Shown: positions 1 through 10,281, numbered from the stretch's first letter. The stretch: DNA of 64,000 nucleotides from Sulfitobacter sp. SK011 (GCF_003352065.1 NZ_CP025803.1:3141574-3205573); one strand, 5' to 3'. A program made the numbers and translations. The notes: generated by a model from the letters alone, not told the origin.

Positions 1-207
1 GCTCAGGCCTTCGGTATCGCACCCTCCGAGGTGCAGGGGCTTATGCGATCTCAGGCCATGACCTCCCGGTGCGAAAAAGGGGTTGATGAGGATGAGGGGC
101 GCTGGCGGTTAACCTTCATTTACCAAAACCGTGCCTTTCGCATGACGGTGGACAACACCAACCGAATACTCAGTCGCGCAAAATTTGACGTGCCACGTCA
201 GGCTTGA
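1..207 (+). CDS. C-terminal 68 residues of a small unknown protein (possibly DUF6522)
   Basis: Frame 1 is open from the first base of the window to a TGA at 205-207, so the start lies outside. The visible part has a Cys near the middle, an acidic patch and the segment GRWRLTFIYQNRAFRMTVD, which reads like a beta hairpin. The pattern resembles DUF6522, a small family often found beside nos genes in alphaproteobacteria, but I cannot confirm the family from a fragment. It converges on nosX, whose stop lies 15 bases away. The function is unknown. Confidence 0.7.
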   Translation, partial: AQAFGIAPSEVQGLMRSQAMTSRCEKGVDEDEGRWRLTFIYQNRAFRMTVDNTNRILSRAKFDVPRQA

Positions 208-222
208 GCGCTTCAGCCGACC

Positions 223-1131
223 TCAGATAATTGCAATCGCTTCAAGTTTCACATCCTGAAATCGGGCAAGACAAAGATCAATCTCATCACGCGTTTGGAA
301 CAGGCAGGCCGCCGTCGACAGGGCATCCGCAAGCGCAGCGGAAGCTGCTGATACTGTGATCTCACGCCATTTTGCCCGCGATGGTCGGCCCGTGCGTGGG
401 TCGAGGATATGACCGACAGACGCATCTTGATCAAAAGTTGTGCCAAGCGGCGCTGAGGTTGCAAGAGCCCGCGTGGCAAGCGGCACTTCACCACCAGCCG
501 AAAGTTTGACAGGCCACGGACGGCCATCGGGATGCCCGCCAAGCGCACGAATTTCACCGGTATCAATCAGAATATTGGTCAATCCTTCGGCACCCAGCAT
601 CAGTGCTATGCGATCCGCGATGTAGCCTTGCGCGATCCCATTCAGGGTCAGCGCCATACCGGGTTGCAAGGCAACGGCATCGGCGCTGAATGTAACATGC
701 TGCCAGCCGGTCAGCGCATGTGCTTTGCTCAACTCAGTGTCCGTTGGCACTGTGCCACGCGCAGATGCGTCAGCGAAACTGGCCCAAAGGGGCTGGACTG
801 TCGGATCGAACCGACCGTCGGTTGCCTCATGAACAGCACCCGCTAGTGACAGACACTCCAGCAATTCAAATGGCGGCGCGTGAAGCACGCCAGCGTTGTT
901 CAGCTTTGCCAAGGCGCTGTTGTTGCGGAAAAGGCTGAAAAAATCTTCCAACCGCGAGATTTCTGCAGCAACCCCCGCACTGATCTTTTTGGCATCAGGA
1001 TGCGCCAGACGAAGCGTGGCCCGGGCACCAAGGGCCACACCCTGCCATGTGTAGACAGGTTGCGCGTGGCCTTGACCCGGCAAGGCAAAAGCGGCGGCAC
1101 TGATCGCAAGGAAACGACGGCGGCTGGTCAT
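223..1131 (-). CDS. nosX: NosX, periplasmic FAD:protein FMN transferase (ApbE family)
   Basis: A 302-residue ApbE-family protein. NosX is known to supply the covalent FMN of NosR, which keeps N2O reductase active. It begins MTSRRRFLA, an exported N-terminus with a twin-arginine look, ending near AQP at about residue 27. Family motifs are visible: DGRFDPTVQPLW, GIAQGYIAD, DTGEIRALGG and GHILDPRTGRP. The frame stays open upstream to 1575, but the ATG at 1131 is preceded by GGGGAG and lies four bases after the nosL stop, so this start was chosen. It is the last gene of the nos operon. Confidence 0.93.
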   Translation of the reverse strand: MTSRRRFLAISAAAFALPGQGHAQPVYTWQGVALGARATLRLAHPDAKKISAGVAAEISRLEDFFSLFRNNSALAKLNNAGVLHAPPFELLECLSLAGAVHEATDGRFDPTVQPLWASFADASARGTVPTDTELSKAHALTGWQHVTFSADAVALQPGMALTLNGIAQGYIADRIALMLGAEGLTNILIDTGEIRALGGHPDGRPWPVKLSAGGEVPLATRALATSAPLGTTFDQDASVGHILDPRTGRPSRAKWREITVSAASAALADALSTAACLFQTRDEIDLCLARFQDVKLEAIAII

Positions 1132-1135
1132 GGTC

Positions 1136-1702
1136 TTACTCCCCAGGGGTGCGCGACAAGGCGCGCAAGCGATTGCTAAAATCTGCATCATCCGTGTCGC
1201 CATCCAAGGCCACGGGGGCCAGAACGGCGCTGTTCGGTATGTCGGCAAGGCGCATGACTTGCCCGCCATTGGCTTTGGCAAACCGATTGGCATTTTCAGG
1301 TGTTGAAAAAGGCACGATTTCAGGCGCACCCATGCCGCCCTTGGCACGGCCACCCACAACATAAAGCGCGTCTTCAGCAGCGATCCAGTTTGTCGGACCC
1401 GGCGCTTCCCAAGTGGCATCAGGTGCGCCCATGTCATTGACCCAGACCGCCAGAATATCATGACTTTGCTCAGGCATCCGCATATAGGCCACGACGTCGC
1501 GGACCTGACTGAAAAACAGCGGCGCGCCCGGCAATCCTGACAAATGCGCCTGTGCCTTTGGGCCATGATGTTCAAGCAGGTTCATCTGGCAAAAATGCCC
1601 AACCGTCTCTTCGGTCAGAGGCAGAGCTGCCGTGTCGTGCACCCCATCTTGCTTGCAGGCAGTCAGGACCAGCACGGCCGTGGCCAACAAAAGGTGTCTC
1701 AT
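1136..1702 (-). CDS. nosL: NosL, outer-membrane or periplasmic copper-binding lipoprotein
   Basis: A 188-residue lipoprotein. The N-terminus is a short hydrophobic signal ending in a lipobox LTAC, with the acylated Cys at 16. NosL binds Cu(I) and delivers copper for assembly of the CuZ site of NosZ. The mature chain carries C38-Q-M40, the Cys and Met arrangement used for copper in this family, in CQMNLLEHHGPKAQ. Its start overlaps the nosY stop by four bases (ATGA). The C-terminus is a charged tail of about 30 residues after the folded core. Confidence 0.93.
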   Translation of the reverse strand: MRHLLLATAVLVLTACKQDGVHDTAALPLTEETVGHFCQMNLLEHHGPKAQAHLSGLPGAPLFFSQVRDVVAYMRMPEQSHDILAVWVNDMGAPDATWEAPGPTNWIAAEDALYVVGGRAKGGMGAPEIVPFSTPENANRFAKANGGQVMRLADIPNSAVLAPVALDGDTDDADFSNRLRALSRTPGE

Positions 1703-2523
1703 GGCTCGAACTTTCTAAAGGCAAGTGCGGCCAAGGCCAGCGCCAACAGCGGCCAAACCAACAAAGAGCAGAGCGATTGCCATTGCGGAATGACCGTTGC
1801 GGCCCCCCCAACGCCTGAAGCTGCGGATGTGGCTTGCGATGCGGTGAGGTTGAACAGCCGAAAGGCGTCTGCAGGATTGGCGAGCAGGGCCGCAGGGAAA
1901 ATATGGGTCGTAAACGTGCCGCCGCTATCGGCGACAACCGCCGCCAGCAACCCCAGATCATAGAGCACCACCAACCCCAGCCACAGCCCGATTGCCAGAC
2001 CCGCTGCTGCCGAGGCGCGCCGCGCCAAGGCCGAAAGCGCATACCCGATCCCCAGAAATGTTGCTCCAAGCAATATGGATGTCCATGTCAACCGCCACAA
2101 GGACCCCAGCCCTATGACTGCCGCGGGATCAGCCGCTATGGTGACGGCTGCCGCCGTGCCATAGCCTGCGACGATGGCAAATATCAGAATGACCGTATGC
2201 GCCAGCAACTTACCTGCAAGAACCTCCCAACGGGCAACAGGATAGGTCAGCAACAAGGGTAATGTGCCGCGCTCCACCTCGCCGGCAATGGCATCAAACG
2301 CCATCAAAAGCGCGACCAGCGGCACCAGATAGACTGACAAAGACGTCAGCGATGCCACTACGACCGACAGGCGGTCCGCCCCAAGCGCGCCGGTCGGGGC
2401 CGACCCCGCTGCCGACAACACCAGCGAAAAGACCACCATCAGCAGCACCGCAATCAGCACCCAACGGTTGCGACGGGCGATGTGACCCTCGGTGATGGCC
2501 GTGGCAAGGATGCGGGCGATCAT
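1699..2523 (-). CDS. nosY: NosY, membrane permease of the NosFY ABC transporter
   Basis: A 274-residue integral membrane protein with about six hydrophobic spans and the ABC-2 type motif GEVERGTLPLLLTYP after the second span. NosY pairs with the ATPase NosF and contacts the periplasmic NosD. The complex drives copper-site maturation of N2O reductase. The start ATG overlaps the end of nosF by four bases and its end overlaps nosL by four, so the genes are translationally coupled. Length and topology are normal for the family. Confidence 0.95.
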   Translation of the reverse strand: MIARILATAITEGHIARRNRWVLIAVLLMVVFSLVLSAAGSAPTGALGADRLSVVVASLTSLSVYLVPLVALLMAFDAIAGEVERGTLPLLLTYPVARWEVLAGKLLAHTVILIFAIVAGYGTAAAVTIAADPAAVIGLGSLWRLTWTSILLGATFLGIGYALSALARRASAAAGLAIGLWLGLVVLYDLGLLAAVVADSGGTFTTHIFPAALLANPADAFRLFNLTASQATSAASGVGGAATVIPQWQSLCSLLVWPLLALALAALAFRKFEP

Positions 2524-3416
2524 TGTCCGTCCCTCCGGCTAAAATGTCCGTAAATGTCTTCCAGGCTCGGCGGGATGACGTCGAGGTCCGCAACCATGTT
2601 CTGCATCGCCGAAATGCGAGCGAGAGTGGCAAGCTTGTCGCTTTGTGCACACGTCAGATGCAGCGTATTTTCAACGCGGATCGCATGCGGCAAGGCTGCC
2701 ATGATTTCCGTGTCATATCCATTGAGCGCGGTGATCTGCATGGAGATCGGCAGCGCCGCTTCCCGGCGCAATGCCTGCAAGGACCCCTCAGCCACCATTT
2801 TCCCGCCCGACAAGATGCACAATCGGTCGGTGCGCGCTTCAACTTCGGTCAAGGCATGGCTCGACAAAAGGATCGCGGCACCATCGGCGGCCAGATCATC
2901 CAGCAGATCATAGAAATCGCGCCGCGAGACGGGATCAAGGCCGCTGGTCGGCTCATCCAGAACCAACAGGGCCGGACGCCCGATCAAGGCCTGAGCCAGA
3001 CCGACCCGCTGCCGCATGCCTTTCGAATAGGTTCCAATCCGGCGCTTGGCCGCAAAGCCAAGCCCGACGCGCGCCAGCAGGTCCATCGCCCCCTTGGGGT
3101 CCACCTTGCGCAGACGCATGTAGTACGTAATCTGCTCCAGCCCGGTCAAAGCGGAATGAAAGGCGGCGTTTTCCGGCAGATACGCCACCTGCAAACGCGC
3201 GCCGGGATTGCCCGGAACCGCACCGCAGACTGAAATGTCGCCGGTATTCGGTGCGATCAAGCCCAGTATGACCTTCATCAACGTGGATTTGCCGGCGCCG
3301 TTATGGCCCAGCAATGCCACACGTTCGCCCGGTGCCACGCAGAGCGAAACGTCAGACAGGGCTGTCACCCTGCCAAATGTCTTAGTGAGATGTGAGATCG
3401 TCAATGTCGAAGTCAT
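2520..3416 (-). CDS. nosF: NosF, ABC transporter ATPase for NosZ copper-site assembly
   Basis: A 298-residue ABC ATPase. Walker A is GHNGAGKST at 37-45, the signature is TYSKGMRQR, and Walker B is LLVLDEPTSGLD followed by a switch His in SSHALTEVE. NosF energises the NosDFY complex. The assigned ATG lies 35 bases inside the end of nosD, a larger overlap than the four-base ones elsewhere in this operon. A later TTG (3404) is possible but would cut the first beta strand. The C-terminal 80 residues follow the usual helical regulatory domain. Confidence 0.94.
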   Translation of the reverse strand: MTSTLTISHLTKTFGRVTALSDVSLCVAPGERVALLGHNGAGKSTLMKVILGLIAPNTGDISVCGAVPGNPGARLQVAYLPENAAFHSALTGLEQITYYMRLRKVDPKGAMDLLARVGLGFAAKRRIGTYSKGMRQRVGLAQALIGRPALLVLDEPTSGLDPVSRRDFYDLLDDLAADGAAILLSSHALTEVEARTDRLCILSGGKMVAEGSLQALRREAALPISMQITALNGYDTEIMAALPHAIRVENTLHLTCAQSDKLATLARISAMQNMVADLDVIPPSLEDIYGHFSRRDGQ

Positions 3417-4713
3417 CTAAATCACTTTCTTTCCGTCGGGCGACCGCCTCGGCCTCCATCGCGGTGTATTCGGGCGGGACTGTTACCATGGGGGCGGCCA
3501 TCAAGGGTGCGCTGTCCACAACCCCCCCGGGCAGTGTGGCGGGAAAACTGGATTGCGCCCATCGAATGAGCTGCACAGCCGGGGCACCGGTCAGCAAGGC
3601 AGCGGCCGGTTGCGACCACAAGATATGATCCATCAGGTCGTTTGGACGAAAGGCGCTGTCTGCGATACCGTCACCGCCAAGGTCAAACCCAGGATGATCA
3701 GACCAATAGTTGCCCCTGCCCTCAAAACTCCATTCGATGTCACGGGTACCGACGTATTTGACCTGCGTCCGGTTTCCAACGAAAGCGTTTCCCGTCAGAA
3801 TGTTACGTTCTGAACCAGCCGTGAAATGAATGCCTATGGCGCAGCCTTCAAACCGGTTATCATAGATCAAATTCTTGTGGGCGTTGTAGATGAACGTGCA
3901 GCGATCCGCGCCGCCGCGCACCAGATTGCCCGACACATCCGCGTTATTTGCATAGTTCAACATCACCCCGTGGCTGATGTCGGACAGGCTCAGGTTGTCT
4001 TTGATAACAACCTTGTTTGAGAACATGATCGCATACCCCAGATGATTGCCAATCGACACATTTCCCGAGATTTCGGAATCGTTCGTGTACATGTAATGCA
4101 CGGCAAAGCGCAGATCGCGGAACAGGTTGTTGCGGTAGATACCCTTGCGGGAGGTGTTCGAGAATATCCCGTCACGACCCCAGCGGATCGTATTGCCTTC
4201 AATCAATGTGCCGGGGGCATTCCATACATAAATGCCGTTGCCGCGGTCGTTCATGCGAGGCGTCTGCGTCCCTTCGATCGTGTTGTTGCGTACCACTGCG
4301 TCCCGCCCGCCATGCACATCTATGCCATGCAGATTGCCCAACAGGCGATTGCCCTCAATCACTGCGCGATCTGCCTTTTTCAAGATCTTGATCCCGGCGT
4401 CCAGATTTTGGCTATCAAGCCCTGATCCGGTTATTGTCAGCTCCGCAATACGCACATCTGAGGCATCAATTGTGATCACCGTCCCCCGCCCCAAGCCATC
4501 AATGAAGGCGTCTTCGGGTCCGGTAATTGTCAGCGGCCTGTCAATCGTGACCGGGCCAGCAAACTGGCCCGCATCCAGAACCAGCACATCGCCGGGCGCT
4601 GCCCCGGCGATGGCATTGGCAAGCGTCCCCGCCCCCGGCAGCACGCGAACCTCTGCTGCCCAAACGGGCAGAGCGATCAGCAGTGACACCAGTAAGGTCA
4701 GGGAGCGCAGCAT
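3382..4713 (-). CDS. nosD: NosD, periplasmic beta-helix copper chaperone
   Basis: A 443-residue exported protein with a signal peptide cut near VWAAE (about residue 20). The body is made of parallel beta-helix (CASH/NosD) repeats, seen as regularly spaced Asn-rich turns such as IEGNRLLGN, VVRNNTIEG, IEGNTIRWG and VSGNLVRGG. NosD binds the NosFY transporter in the periplasm and passes copper from NosL to NosZ. The stop TAA at 3382-3384 lies inside nosF. The C-terminal 15 residues are strongly acidic (DLDDFDIDDL), which could be a weak metal-binding tail; that is inference. Confidence 0.95.
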   Translation of the reverse strand: MLRSLTLLVSLLIALPVWAAEVRVLPGAGTLANAIAGAAPGDVLVLDAGQFAGPVTIDRPLTITGPEDAFIDGLGRGTVITIDASDVRIAELTITGSGLDSQNLDAGIKILKKADRAVIEGNRLLGNLHGIDVHGGRDAVVRNNTIEGTQTPRMNDRGNGIYVWNAPGTLIEGNTIRWGRDGIFSNTSRKGIYRNNLFRDLRFAVHYMYTNDSEISGNVSIGNHLGYAIMFSNKVVIKDNLSLSDISHGVMLNYANNADVSGNLVRGGADRCTFIYNAHKNLIYDNRFEGCAIGIHFTAGSERNILTGNAFVGNRTQVKYVGTRDIEWSFEGRGNYWSDHPGFDLGGDGIADSAFRPNDLMDHILWSQPAAALLTGAPAVQLIRWAQSSFPATLPGGVVDSAPLMAAPMVTVPPEYTAMEAEAVARRKESDLDDFDIDDLTSH

Positions 4714-4716
4714 GGC

Positions 4717-6648
4717 TTAGCTCGGCTTTGGTTCGACAAACATCCGGCCGCGCATCTCCATATGGAGCGCGTGACAGAACCATTGACAATAGTACCAGAA
4801 AACCCCGGGCTGTGCCGCAACGAAGGTCACTGACGAAGTCGCCTGCGCCCCGATTTCCATCGCCACACCATGGTTGCCCATGGTGAAACCATGGGTCAGG
4901 TCGTCAATGTCATCAAGGTTGGTGACGATCACTGTCACCTCGTTGCCTTCCTGCACGGTAAAGCTTTCAATGGCGAAAGCCGGTGCCTGACTGGACATGT
5001 AGACGCGCACCTTGTTGCCGTCGCGGATCACTGTGTCCTGATAGTCATCCAGATCAATGCCGTCCGCTTCGGCCTGTGCCCGCGCATCAGCCCAAATCGG
5101 ATCGTTGCGATCCCAGACCGACCTCGGGCTCAGTTTTGACGGGTCCACGATGATTGAATCGTGCGGCTCGGCAAAGGTCGGGCCGTCATGGATCAACGTC
5201 ATCTCATCGCCATCAATGGTAAAGAGCTGTTCGTTCTCCGGCTTGAGCGGACCCACATTGAGAAAGCGGTCTTTCGAGAACTTATTCATCGTCAGATAGT
5301 ACTTGTCCGTCGCTTCCAGCGTCTCGCCCATCACGGTCGAATTGTGACCGGGTTGGTAATGCACATCCTTTTTGGTGCGTATGGGGTCAACGTCCTCGCC
5401 GTTGTAAAGCTTGATCGCATCCTCAATGTTCCACTTCACAACCTGGCTGTCGAGGAACAGGGTGGTGTAAGCGCCGCCCTTGCCGTCAAAGCAGGTGTGG
5501 AGCGGTCCAAGACCCAGTTCCGGCTCTGCCACGATGACGCTGCGCGGTTCAGCCCCATCGTTGAAAACCGCATCCAGCTTGCGCACGTCAATCACTGAGA
5601 CCGTCGGCGACAGCTTGCCCCCGATGCACAGGTGGATCTTGTCTGGTGCCATGTTACAGCCATGCGGGTTGTTCGGGATAGGAATGTAGCGGGTGTATTT
5701 GTTGTCCAGCCCTTTGCGCCCGTCCAACACTTTGACGCCGTTCAGCTCAATAAAGTCACCGGCCTCAATGCCTTTTTCAATCTCGGCAATGTTGAATACC
5801 ACGACATGATCCATGTCGGCTTCTGTCATGTCGGCAAGGGTCATCCCCATTTCCGAATTATACGAAGTTGAGAACGCGTATTTGCCCTCATAGTCGCAAT
5901 CGGTGTTATCAAGGTTGCCCGAAACCATGACTTGCCATGCCACCGTCATTTCGTCGGCGTTCACGGCGGTATAAAAGTTCACGTACTTTTCCGGCTCGTC
6001 CAAAACCGAGCCATCGTTGACCATTGGTGTTTCATCTTCACCGTTACAGAAGACATAGTTGGTGCGCGGCCATTTTTGCGGACGCAGCCCGTGGATGGCT
6101 TTGGCGTTCGGGATCTCGATGATCTTGTCACATTTCATCACATCACAGCGCACGCGGGCCACGCGGGTGTTGGCCTTGTCATTCATGAACAGATAGCGCC
6201 CGTCATAGGTGCCTTCGGTGAAAGACATATGGGGGTGGTGCAGATCACCATTTGGCGGGAACTCATGACCATTCGAGGCCAGATACTTTTTGGTCTTTTC
6301 GGTCAGACCCTCGGTCAGGATCTTCTTGGATTCATTGCTGATGCCCCACCCGGTTGCAGAACAGATGTTGAACACCGGGACCCGCATCAGTTCACGCATC
6401 GACGGGATGCCCAGAATGCGCATCTCGCCGCACTGGCCCGAGGACCAAAAGCCATAGTATTCGTCAAGCTGGCCCGGACCGACGTCAGCCGCGGCGCGCG
6501 CGCTGGTGGCAGTGCCCAGTGTCGCGGCACCAATGGCACCGCCCGCAAGAATGGCTCGTGTGCCGAATGCACCTGCAAGCGCGGTACCCCCGGCCGTGGC
6601 CCCTAGCAGACCGCGCCGTGTGATTGGCATTTTCTTATCATCAGACAT
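4717..6648 (-). CDS. nosZ: NosZ, nitrous-oxide reductase (clade I, Tat-exported)
   Basis: A 643-residue periplasmic multicopper enzyme reducing N2O to N2. The leader ITRRGLLG is a twin-arginine signal, which places it in the Tat-dependent clade I type. The CuA site is complete: His586 in LTHGF, then C621-x3-C625-x3-H629-x2-M632. Conserved CuZ-type His segments are visible ([24 protein letters not shown]). The frame runs open to 6822, but the ATG at 6648, followed by MSDDKK and the Tat motif and preceded by a GGACGAG stretch, is the sensible start. It sits 11 bases after nosR. Confidence 0.97.
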   Translation of the reverse strand: MSDDKKMPITRRGLLGATAGGTALAGAFGTRAILAGGAIGAATLGTATSARAAADVGPGQLDEYYGFWSSGQCGEMRILGIPSMRELMRVPVFNICSATGWGISNESKKILTEGLTEKTKKYLASNGHEFPPNGDLHHPHMSFTEGTYDGRYLFMNDKANTRVARVRCDVMKCDKIIEIPNAKAIHGLRPQKWPRTNYVFCNGEDETPMVNDGSVLDEPEKYVNFYTAVNADEMTVAWQVMVSGNLDNTDCDYEGKYAFSTSYNSEMGMTLADMTEADMDHVVVFNIAEIEKGIEAGDFIELNGVKVLDGRKGLDNKYTRYIPIPNNPHGCNMAPDKIHLCIGGKLSPTVSVIDVRKLDAVFNDGAEPRSVIVAEPELGLGPLHTCFDGKGGAYTTLFLDSQVVKWNIEDAIKLYNGEDVDPIRTKKDVHYQPGHNSTVMGETLEATDKYYLTMNKFSKDRFLNVGPLKPENEQLFTIDGDEMTLIHDGPTFAEPHDSIIVDPSKLSPRSVWDRNDPIWADARAQAEADGIDLDDYQDTVIRDGNKVRVYMSSQAPAFAIESFTVQEGNEVTVIVTNLDDIDDLTHGFTMGNHGVAMEIGAQATSSVTFVAAQPGVFWYYCQWFCHALHMEMRGRMFVEPKPS

Positions 6649-6659
6649 AGCTCGTCCTT

Positions 6660-8867
6660 TCAGTTGGTGGGTTGTGAATTGGGTTGGTTTGGATGCCCCA
6701 GATTGGGGCGCACGACGTCCGGTGCTGCACCGACCTTTTCGCGGCGCTTCACTTTTTTGATGACGACGGGACAGATCGTTTTCGATTGGTAAAGCACCTG
6801 ACAATGCAGGCAGTTCACACACTCGTTTGGATTAATCTCGCCCGTCGGATGGATCGCTTGGACAGGGCATTGGTTGGCGCAGGTCTGGCACGGGTTCCCG
6901 CACTCATGATAGCGCTTAAGCCAGTCGAACATCCGCAACCGCGCCGGAATGGCGAGTGCGGCACCCAGCGGGCAGAGATAACGGCAAAAGAACCGCTCGA
7001 CAAACAAACCGGCAATCAGCAGGGCCGCGACATAGGCCACGAACGGCCATGCCCGCACAAAGTTCAGGATGATCGCCGTCTTGAACGGTTCAACCTCGGC
7101 CAGACGTTCGGCCTGTTCGATGCTGGCAAGAGAAACACCAAACAGACCAAGAAAGATCATGTATTTCAGCGGCCAGAGGCGTTCATGAAGCCCCCATGGC
7201 AGCGTCCATTGCGGAATGTGCAAGGCGCGCGCGACGCGATTTAGCAGCTCTTGCAAGGCACCGAACGGGCAAAGCCAGCCACAATAGGCACCCCGGCCCC
7301 AAAACAACAGCGCTGCCGCCACCGCAAACCATAAAATGAACGTCATTGGGTCAAGCAGAAACGCCTGCCAGCTAAATCCAGAGACCAGCGAGCCAAACAG
7401 CGCCATCAGGTTGACCACAGACAGTTGCGCGTTCGCATACCAGCCCAGATAGACCAGCGTCACCGTCAGGAATGCGATGCGGAACCAGAGAAACCCGCGT
7501 TCGTTACGGGTTGCGTAAGTCTGAAAAAAGAACACGCCAGTCAGCACGCTCAACATGATGCAAAGCACGACAATCTCGACCTGTTTGCTTTGCCAAATCC
7601 GCTTCCACAGCGCCTGATGTGCATCCGATTCTGTGAGCGATGTGACCTGGACCACCTCTGCAGGCACCTCGGCGGCTGGTGGGGGTGCCACAGACCGCAA
7701 GTATTTGTCCGGAAGTTGATAACCCAGATCAAAAGTCGTAAAGACTTTTTCAATCGCCCCCACCTCGCGTTGAACAAGAAGCTGAATGCGGAAAGGCTGT
7801 GTCGGATCAAAACCGCTGTCTGCGGGGATCTTGAACAGGTCCGCCTCGTGATAGACAGGTGCCCCTTCGGCGGCGATTGTGTTGATGCGTTTGTGCATCC
7901 GGTCCCGGAACCGCACGGAAACGTCATGCTGGATCAGCACAATCCGGTCGAAAATGCCGCCCCGCACATACCCCGACCCCTTGAAGGAATAGAGCCCGCG
8001 CCCAACGATTGCGATGGCATGGTCGCCCTCTTCCAGCCAGTCGTCCAGATTGCCGGCAACAGCTTCCCCCAACAGCGCCCGACCGATTGTCGGATGAGAA
8101 ACAAGCGCGACTTGCATCTCAATAAAAGTTGTCTCAGGCGCTTCTTTGAGGGCACGTTTGCCTGCGCGCTGATCTTTCATGCCCGCAAAGGCGGCATTGA
8201 CCTGCCCGACATCAAGCGACAGCCGGCGTAGGGTGCCGTCCCCTTCCAGCGCCATCCAGCTTGATGCGGCCTGGGCGTCCGGGTCGATTTCAAATTTTGG
8301 CTCAGTCCCCGTTTCCTCAACAGCCAGCCCGCCCAACCCAAGCTCTCGGGCAACCTTGAGACCCGCCCGAATGATGGAATCGTCGATCACCATGACCGTC
8401 ACCGTCGCGCCTGAAATAATATCAAGCTGGTGAGCAGTGCCGCCTGATTGAGCCTCGGCAACAAGGTCGAGGCCACGGTAATTTGCGACCAGCGCCTTCA
8501 TCTTCGATTCTGAAATGCCAATGAGAACAATCGGCTCAGAATGTTTGACCAGCTGCACCCCGATGACCTTTGCTTCATCATCCACGGCAACCATCGTATG
8601 GATCGGCTTTCCCGAATAGCCGGTGGTTGAGACAAAATCAGATGTAACAAATGCCCAGCCGATGCGGTCCCCACCCTTGAGAATCTGCACTGCCGGGACG
8701 TCAGCATGGAAGGGACCAAAGGCATCGGCCCCGTCGACCAATTCACCGGCCTGAACGTCAGACACCAATTTTGAGAGGACCGATTCAGCCGCAACAACTG
8801 GTTGCGCGCAAAGCATCACAGTTACCAAAAAGGCCAGCACGGTAAACAGGAAACGGAAATGCTTCAT
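6660..8867 (-). CDS. nosR: NosR, membrane flavo-iron-sulfur electron donor and regulator of NosZ
   Basis: A 735-residue protein. A signal anchor is followed by a periplasmic FMN-binding domain with the SGATVTV motif, where NosX attaches FMN covalently. Several membrane spans come next, with CGWLCP and CRYLCP motifs, and then two cytoplasmic ferredoxin-type clusters: [13 protein letters not shown] and CVNCLHCQ followed by CPV. NosR is required for nos transcription and for electron supply to NosZ. The start at 8867 is fixed by an ATGA overlap with the small upstream gene. An in-frame extension to 8903 exists but is not needed. Confidence 0.95.
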   Translation of the reverse strand: MKHFRFLFTVLAFLVTVMLCAQPVVAAESVLSKLVSDVQAGELVDGADAFGPFHADVPAVQILKGGDRIGWAFVTSDFVSTTGYSGKPIHTMVAVDDEAKVIGVQLVKHSEPIVLIGISESKMKALVANYRGLDLVAEAQSGGTAHQLDIISGATVTVMVIDDSIIRAGLKVARELGLGGLAVEETGTEPKFEIDPDAQAASSWMALEGDGTLRRLSLDVGQVNAAFAGMKDQRAGKRALKEAPETTFIEMQVALVSHPTIGRALLGEAVAGNLDDWLEEGDHAIAIVGRGLYSFKGSGYVRGGIFDRIVLIQHDVSVRFRDRMHKRINTIAAEGAPVYHEADLFKIPADSGFDPTQPFRIQLLVQREVGAIEKVFTTFDLGYQLPDKYLRSVAPPPAAEVPAEVVQVTSLTESDAHQALWKRIWQSKQVEIVVLCIMLSVLTGVFFFQTYATRNERGFLWFRIAFLTVTLVYLGWYANAQLSVVNLMALFGSLVSGFSWQAFLLDPMTFILWFAVAAALLFWGRGAYCGWLCPFGALQELLNRVARALHIPQWTLPWGLHERLWPLKYMIFLGLFGVSLASIEQAERLAEVEPFKTAIILNFVRAWPFVAYVAALLIAGLFVERFFCRYLCPLGAALAIPARLRMFDWLKRYHECGNPCQTCANQCPVQAIHPTGEINPNECVNCLHCQVLYQSKTICPVVIKKVKRREKVGAAPDVVRPNLGHPNQPNSQPTN

Positions 8868-9106
8868 GCGCGGCCACCCTTGCGAGGGAGGTGTCCGGGG
8901 CAACTGATCAGAAAGTCACGGGGATTCTGGTTTGGTGCGATCAGATCATCGGCAGGCGCTGTCTTTGAAACACCGGTGGCGTTAATTTCCGTGGAAGCCG
9001 CTCCTCCCTTGCGTCCAGCAGTCGCCACCCCAGTTGGGACATGAAAAGCAAGGCCGAAAGCCATTAGCAGGGTGAGCAGAAAGGAACTGACGTTCTTCAT
9101 GCTCAT
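8864..9106 (-). CDS. Small secreted protein leading the nos operon (NosC position)
   Basis: An 80-residue protein with a clear signal peptide (MSMKNVSSFLLTLLMAFGLAFHV), cut near VATAG. The mature part is a polar, Pro/Asn-rich stretch with one Cys in ISCPGHLPRKGG. It occupies the position of nosC in the Paracoccus-type nosCRZDFYLX cluster. I cannot show sequence homology to NosC, so no symbol is given. Its TGA overlaps the nosR ATG as ATGA, which argues that it is really translated. Starts at 9106 and 9100 are both possible. Without an annotation it would be read as leader sequence of nosR. Confidence 0.65.
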   Translation of the reverse strand: MSMKNVSSFLLTLLMAFGLAFHVPTGVATAGRKGGAASTEINATGVSKTAPADDLIAPNQNPRDFLISCPGHLPRKGGRA

Positions 9107-9135
9107 GCATCTAGCAACCGGCCAATTTAAGTTCT

Positions 9136-9149
9136 TTGAGCAAGCGCAA
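9136..9149 (-). promoter_or_regulatory. Possible FNR/NnrR-type box upstream of the nos operon
   Basis: The 14 bases TTGAGCAAGCGCAA fit the TTG-N8-CAA core of FNR/Dnr-family boxes, though the inner bases are poor. It lies 29 bases before the first nos start codon at 9106. If it acted at -41.5 the transcript would begin almost at the start codon, so either the site acts from another position or it is a chance match. nos operons are usually under such regulators. Confidence 0.3.
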
Positions 9150-9246
9150 AGTCGCGATTGATTTCGGCCTTTGTATGAAATGTCGTTTTGATGGAATGCG
9201 CATGAAAAACTTGCACCATTCACGCAGTGCGGCCATGTGGAGTGTC

Positions 9247-10281
9247 ATGCACAATGAAAGACCTCACGCTTCCAAATTGCTGGCATCCCTTGGCTGGTCA
9301 CATTTCTTTGCCGACCAACTTGAACCAGATGAGACGGCACTGGCCCACTTGCGCATTGCAACTGTCCATCGGACCCGAATGACAGCTGTGTCCGAAAACG
9401 GCCCGGTCAAGTTGCGTCTTCCCGCCCAAACAAATACCGCAGATTTCTCCGTGGGGGACTGGGTGCTGGCCGAGATGGCAGACCATATGCTTGTCCGGCG
9501 ACTGGAACGGCAATCCTTGCTGCAACGCCAGACTGTGGGGTCGCGCACCCCGCAGTTGATCGCAGCGAATGTCGATACCCTTTTCATTGTGACCTCGTGC
9601 AACGACGACTTCAATGCAGCTCGGTTAGAGCGATATCTGGCATTTGCAAATGAAGCCGGAACAAAACCAGTGATCGTCCTGACCAAAGCAGATCAAGTGG
9701 CAAACGCGGCGACATACACAAAACAGGCAGCCGCCCTGCAACGCGGGCTGGCCGTTGTGACGTTGAACGCGAAATCACAAGACGCCGCTGCGGTGCTGGC
9801 GCAATGGTGCGGGCATGGACAGACGGTCGCCCTTGTCGGGTCTTCCGGGGTGGGAAAATCCACGTTGCTCAACACACTTGCGGCCAAGCCGCCCGAAGAA
9901 GCACAGACAACAGGTGGCATTCGCGAGGATGACGCAAAAGGACGACACACAACCACGTCGCGGTCACTGCACGCCATCCAAGCCGGTGGCTGGGCGATTG
10001 ATAGCCCCGGCATGCGTACCCTTCATCTGAGCGATGTCTCGACGGGTCTGGACGTTCTGTTTGCCGAGATCGCTGAACGTGCGTCCCAGTGCCGCTTTCG
10101 CGATTGCACCCACTTGCATGAACCGGGTTGCGCGATTCAGGCAGCCGCTGCCGATGGCACGATTGACCCTGCACGCCTTGAGCGTTGGCGCAAACTTCAT
10201 GACGAAAACCGCGACAACACCGCCACCACATCCGGGGCGCGTGGCAACAAGAAACCTGAAATCCGGGGCAAACGGCGTTGA
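9247..10281 (+). CDS. rsgA: RsgA, ribosome small-subunit-dependent GTPase
   Basis: A 344-residue circularly permuted GTPase that helps mature the 30S ribosomal subunit. An OB-fold region comes first (SVGDWVLAEM). It is followed by G4 VLTKADQV, G1 GSSGVGKSTL and G3 IDSPGMR in the permuted order that defines the family, then a zinc finger C-x4-C-x-H-x5-C in CRFRDCTHLHEPGC. The frame is open 37 codons further upstream, but the ATG at 9247 has GGAG eight bases ahead and gives the normal length. It is divergent from the nos operon and convergent with the Dlt-like operon. Confidence 0.93.
   Translation: MHNERPHASKLLASLGWSHFFADQLEPDETALAHLRIATVHRTRMTAVSENGPVKLRLPAQTNTADFSVGDWVLAEMADHMLVRRLERQSLLQRQTVGSRTPQLIAANVDTLFIVTSCNDDFNAARLERYLAFANEAGTKPVIVLTKADQVANAATYTKQAAALQRGLAVVTLNAKSQDAAAVLAQWCGHGQTVALVGSSGVGKSTLLNTLAAKPPEEAQTTGGIREDDAKGRHTTTSRSLHAIQAGGWAIDSPGMRTLHLSDVSTGLDVLFAEIAERASQCRFRDCTHLHEPGCAIQAAAADGTIDPARLERWRKLHDENRDNTATTSGARGNKKPEIRGKRR

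Noticed and set aside
1132..1575. N-terminal extension of nosX (frame open to 1575)
   Set aside because: It lies inside nosL on the same strand in another frame, has no signal peptide in the right place, and the ATG at 1131 has a good ribosome-binding site.
6649..6822. 58-residue extension of NosZ
   Set aside because: It would run into nosR and place the Tat motif far from the N-terminus.
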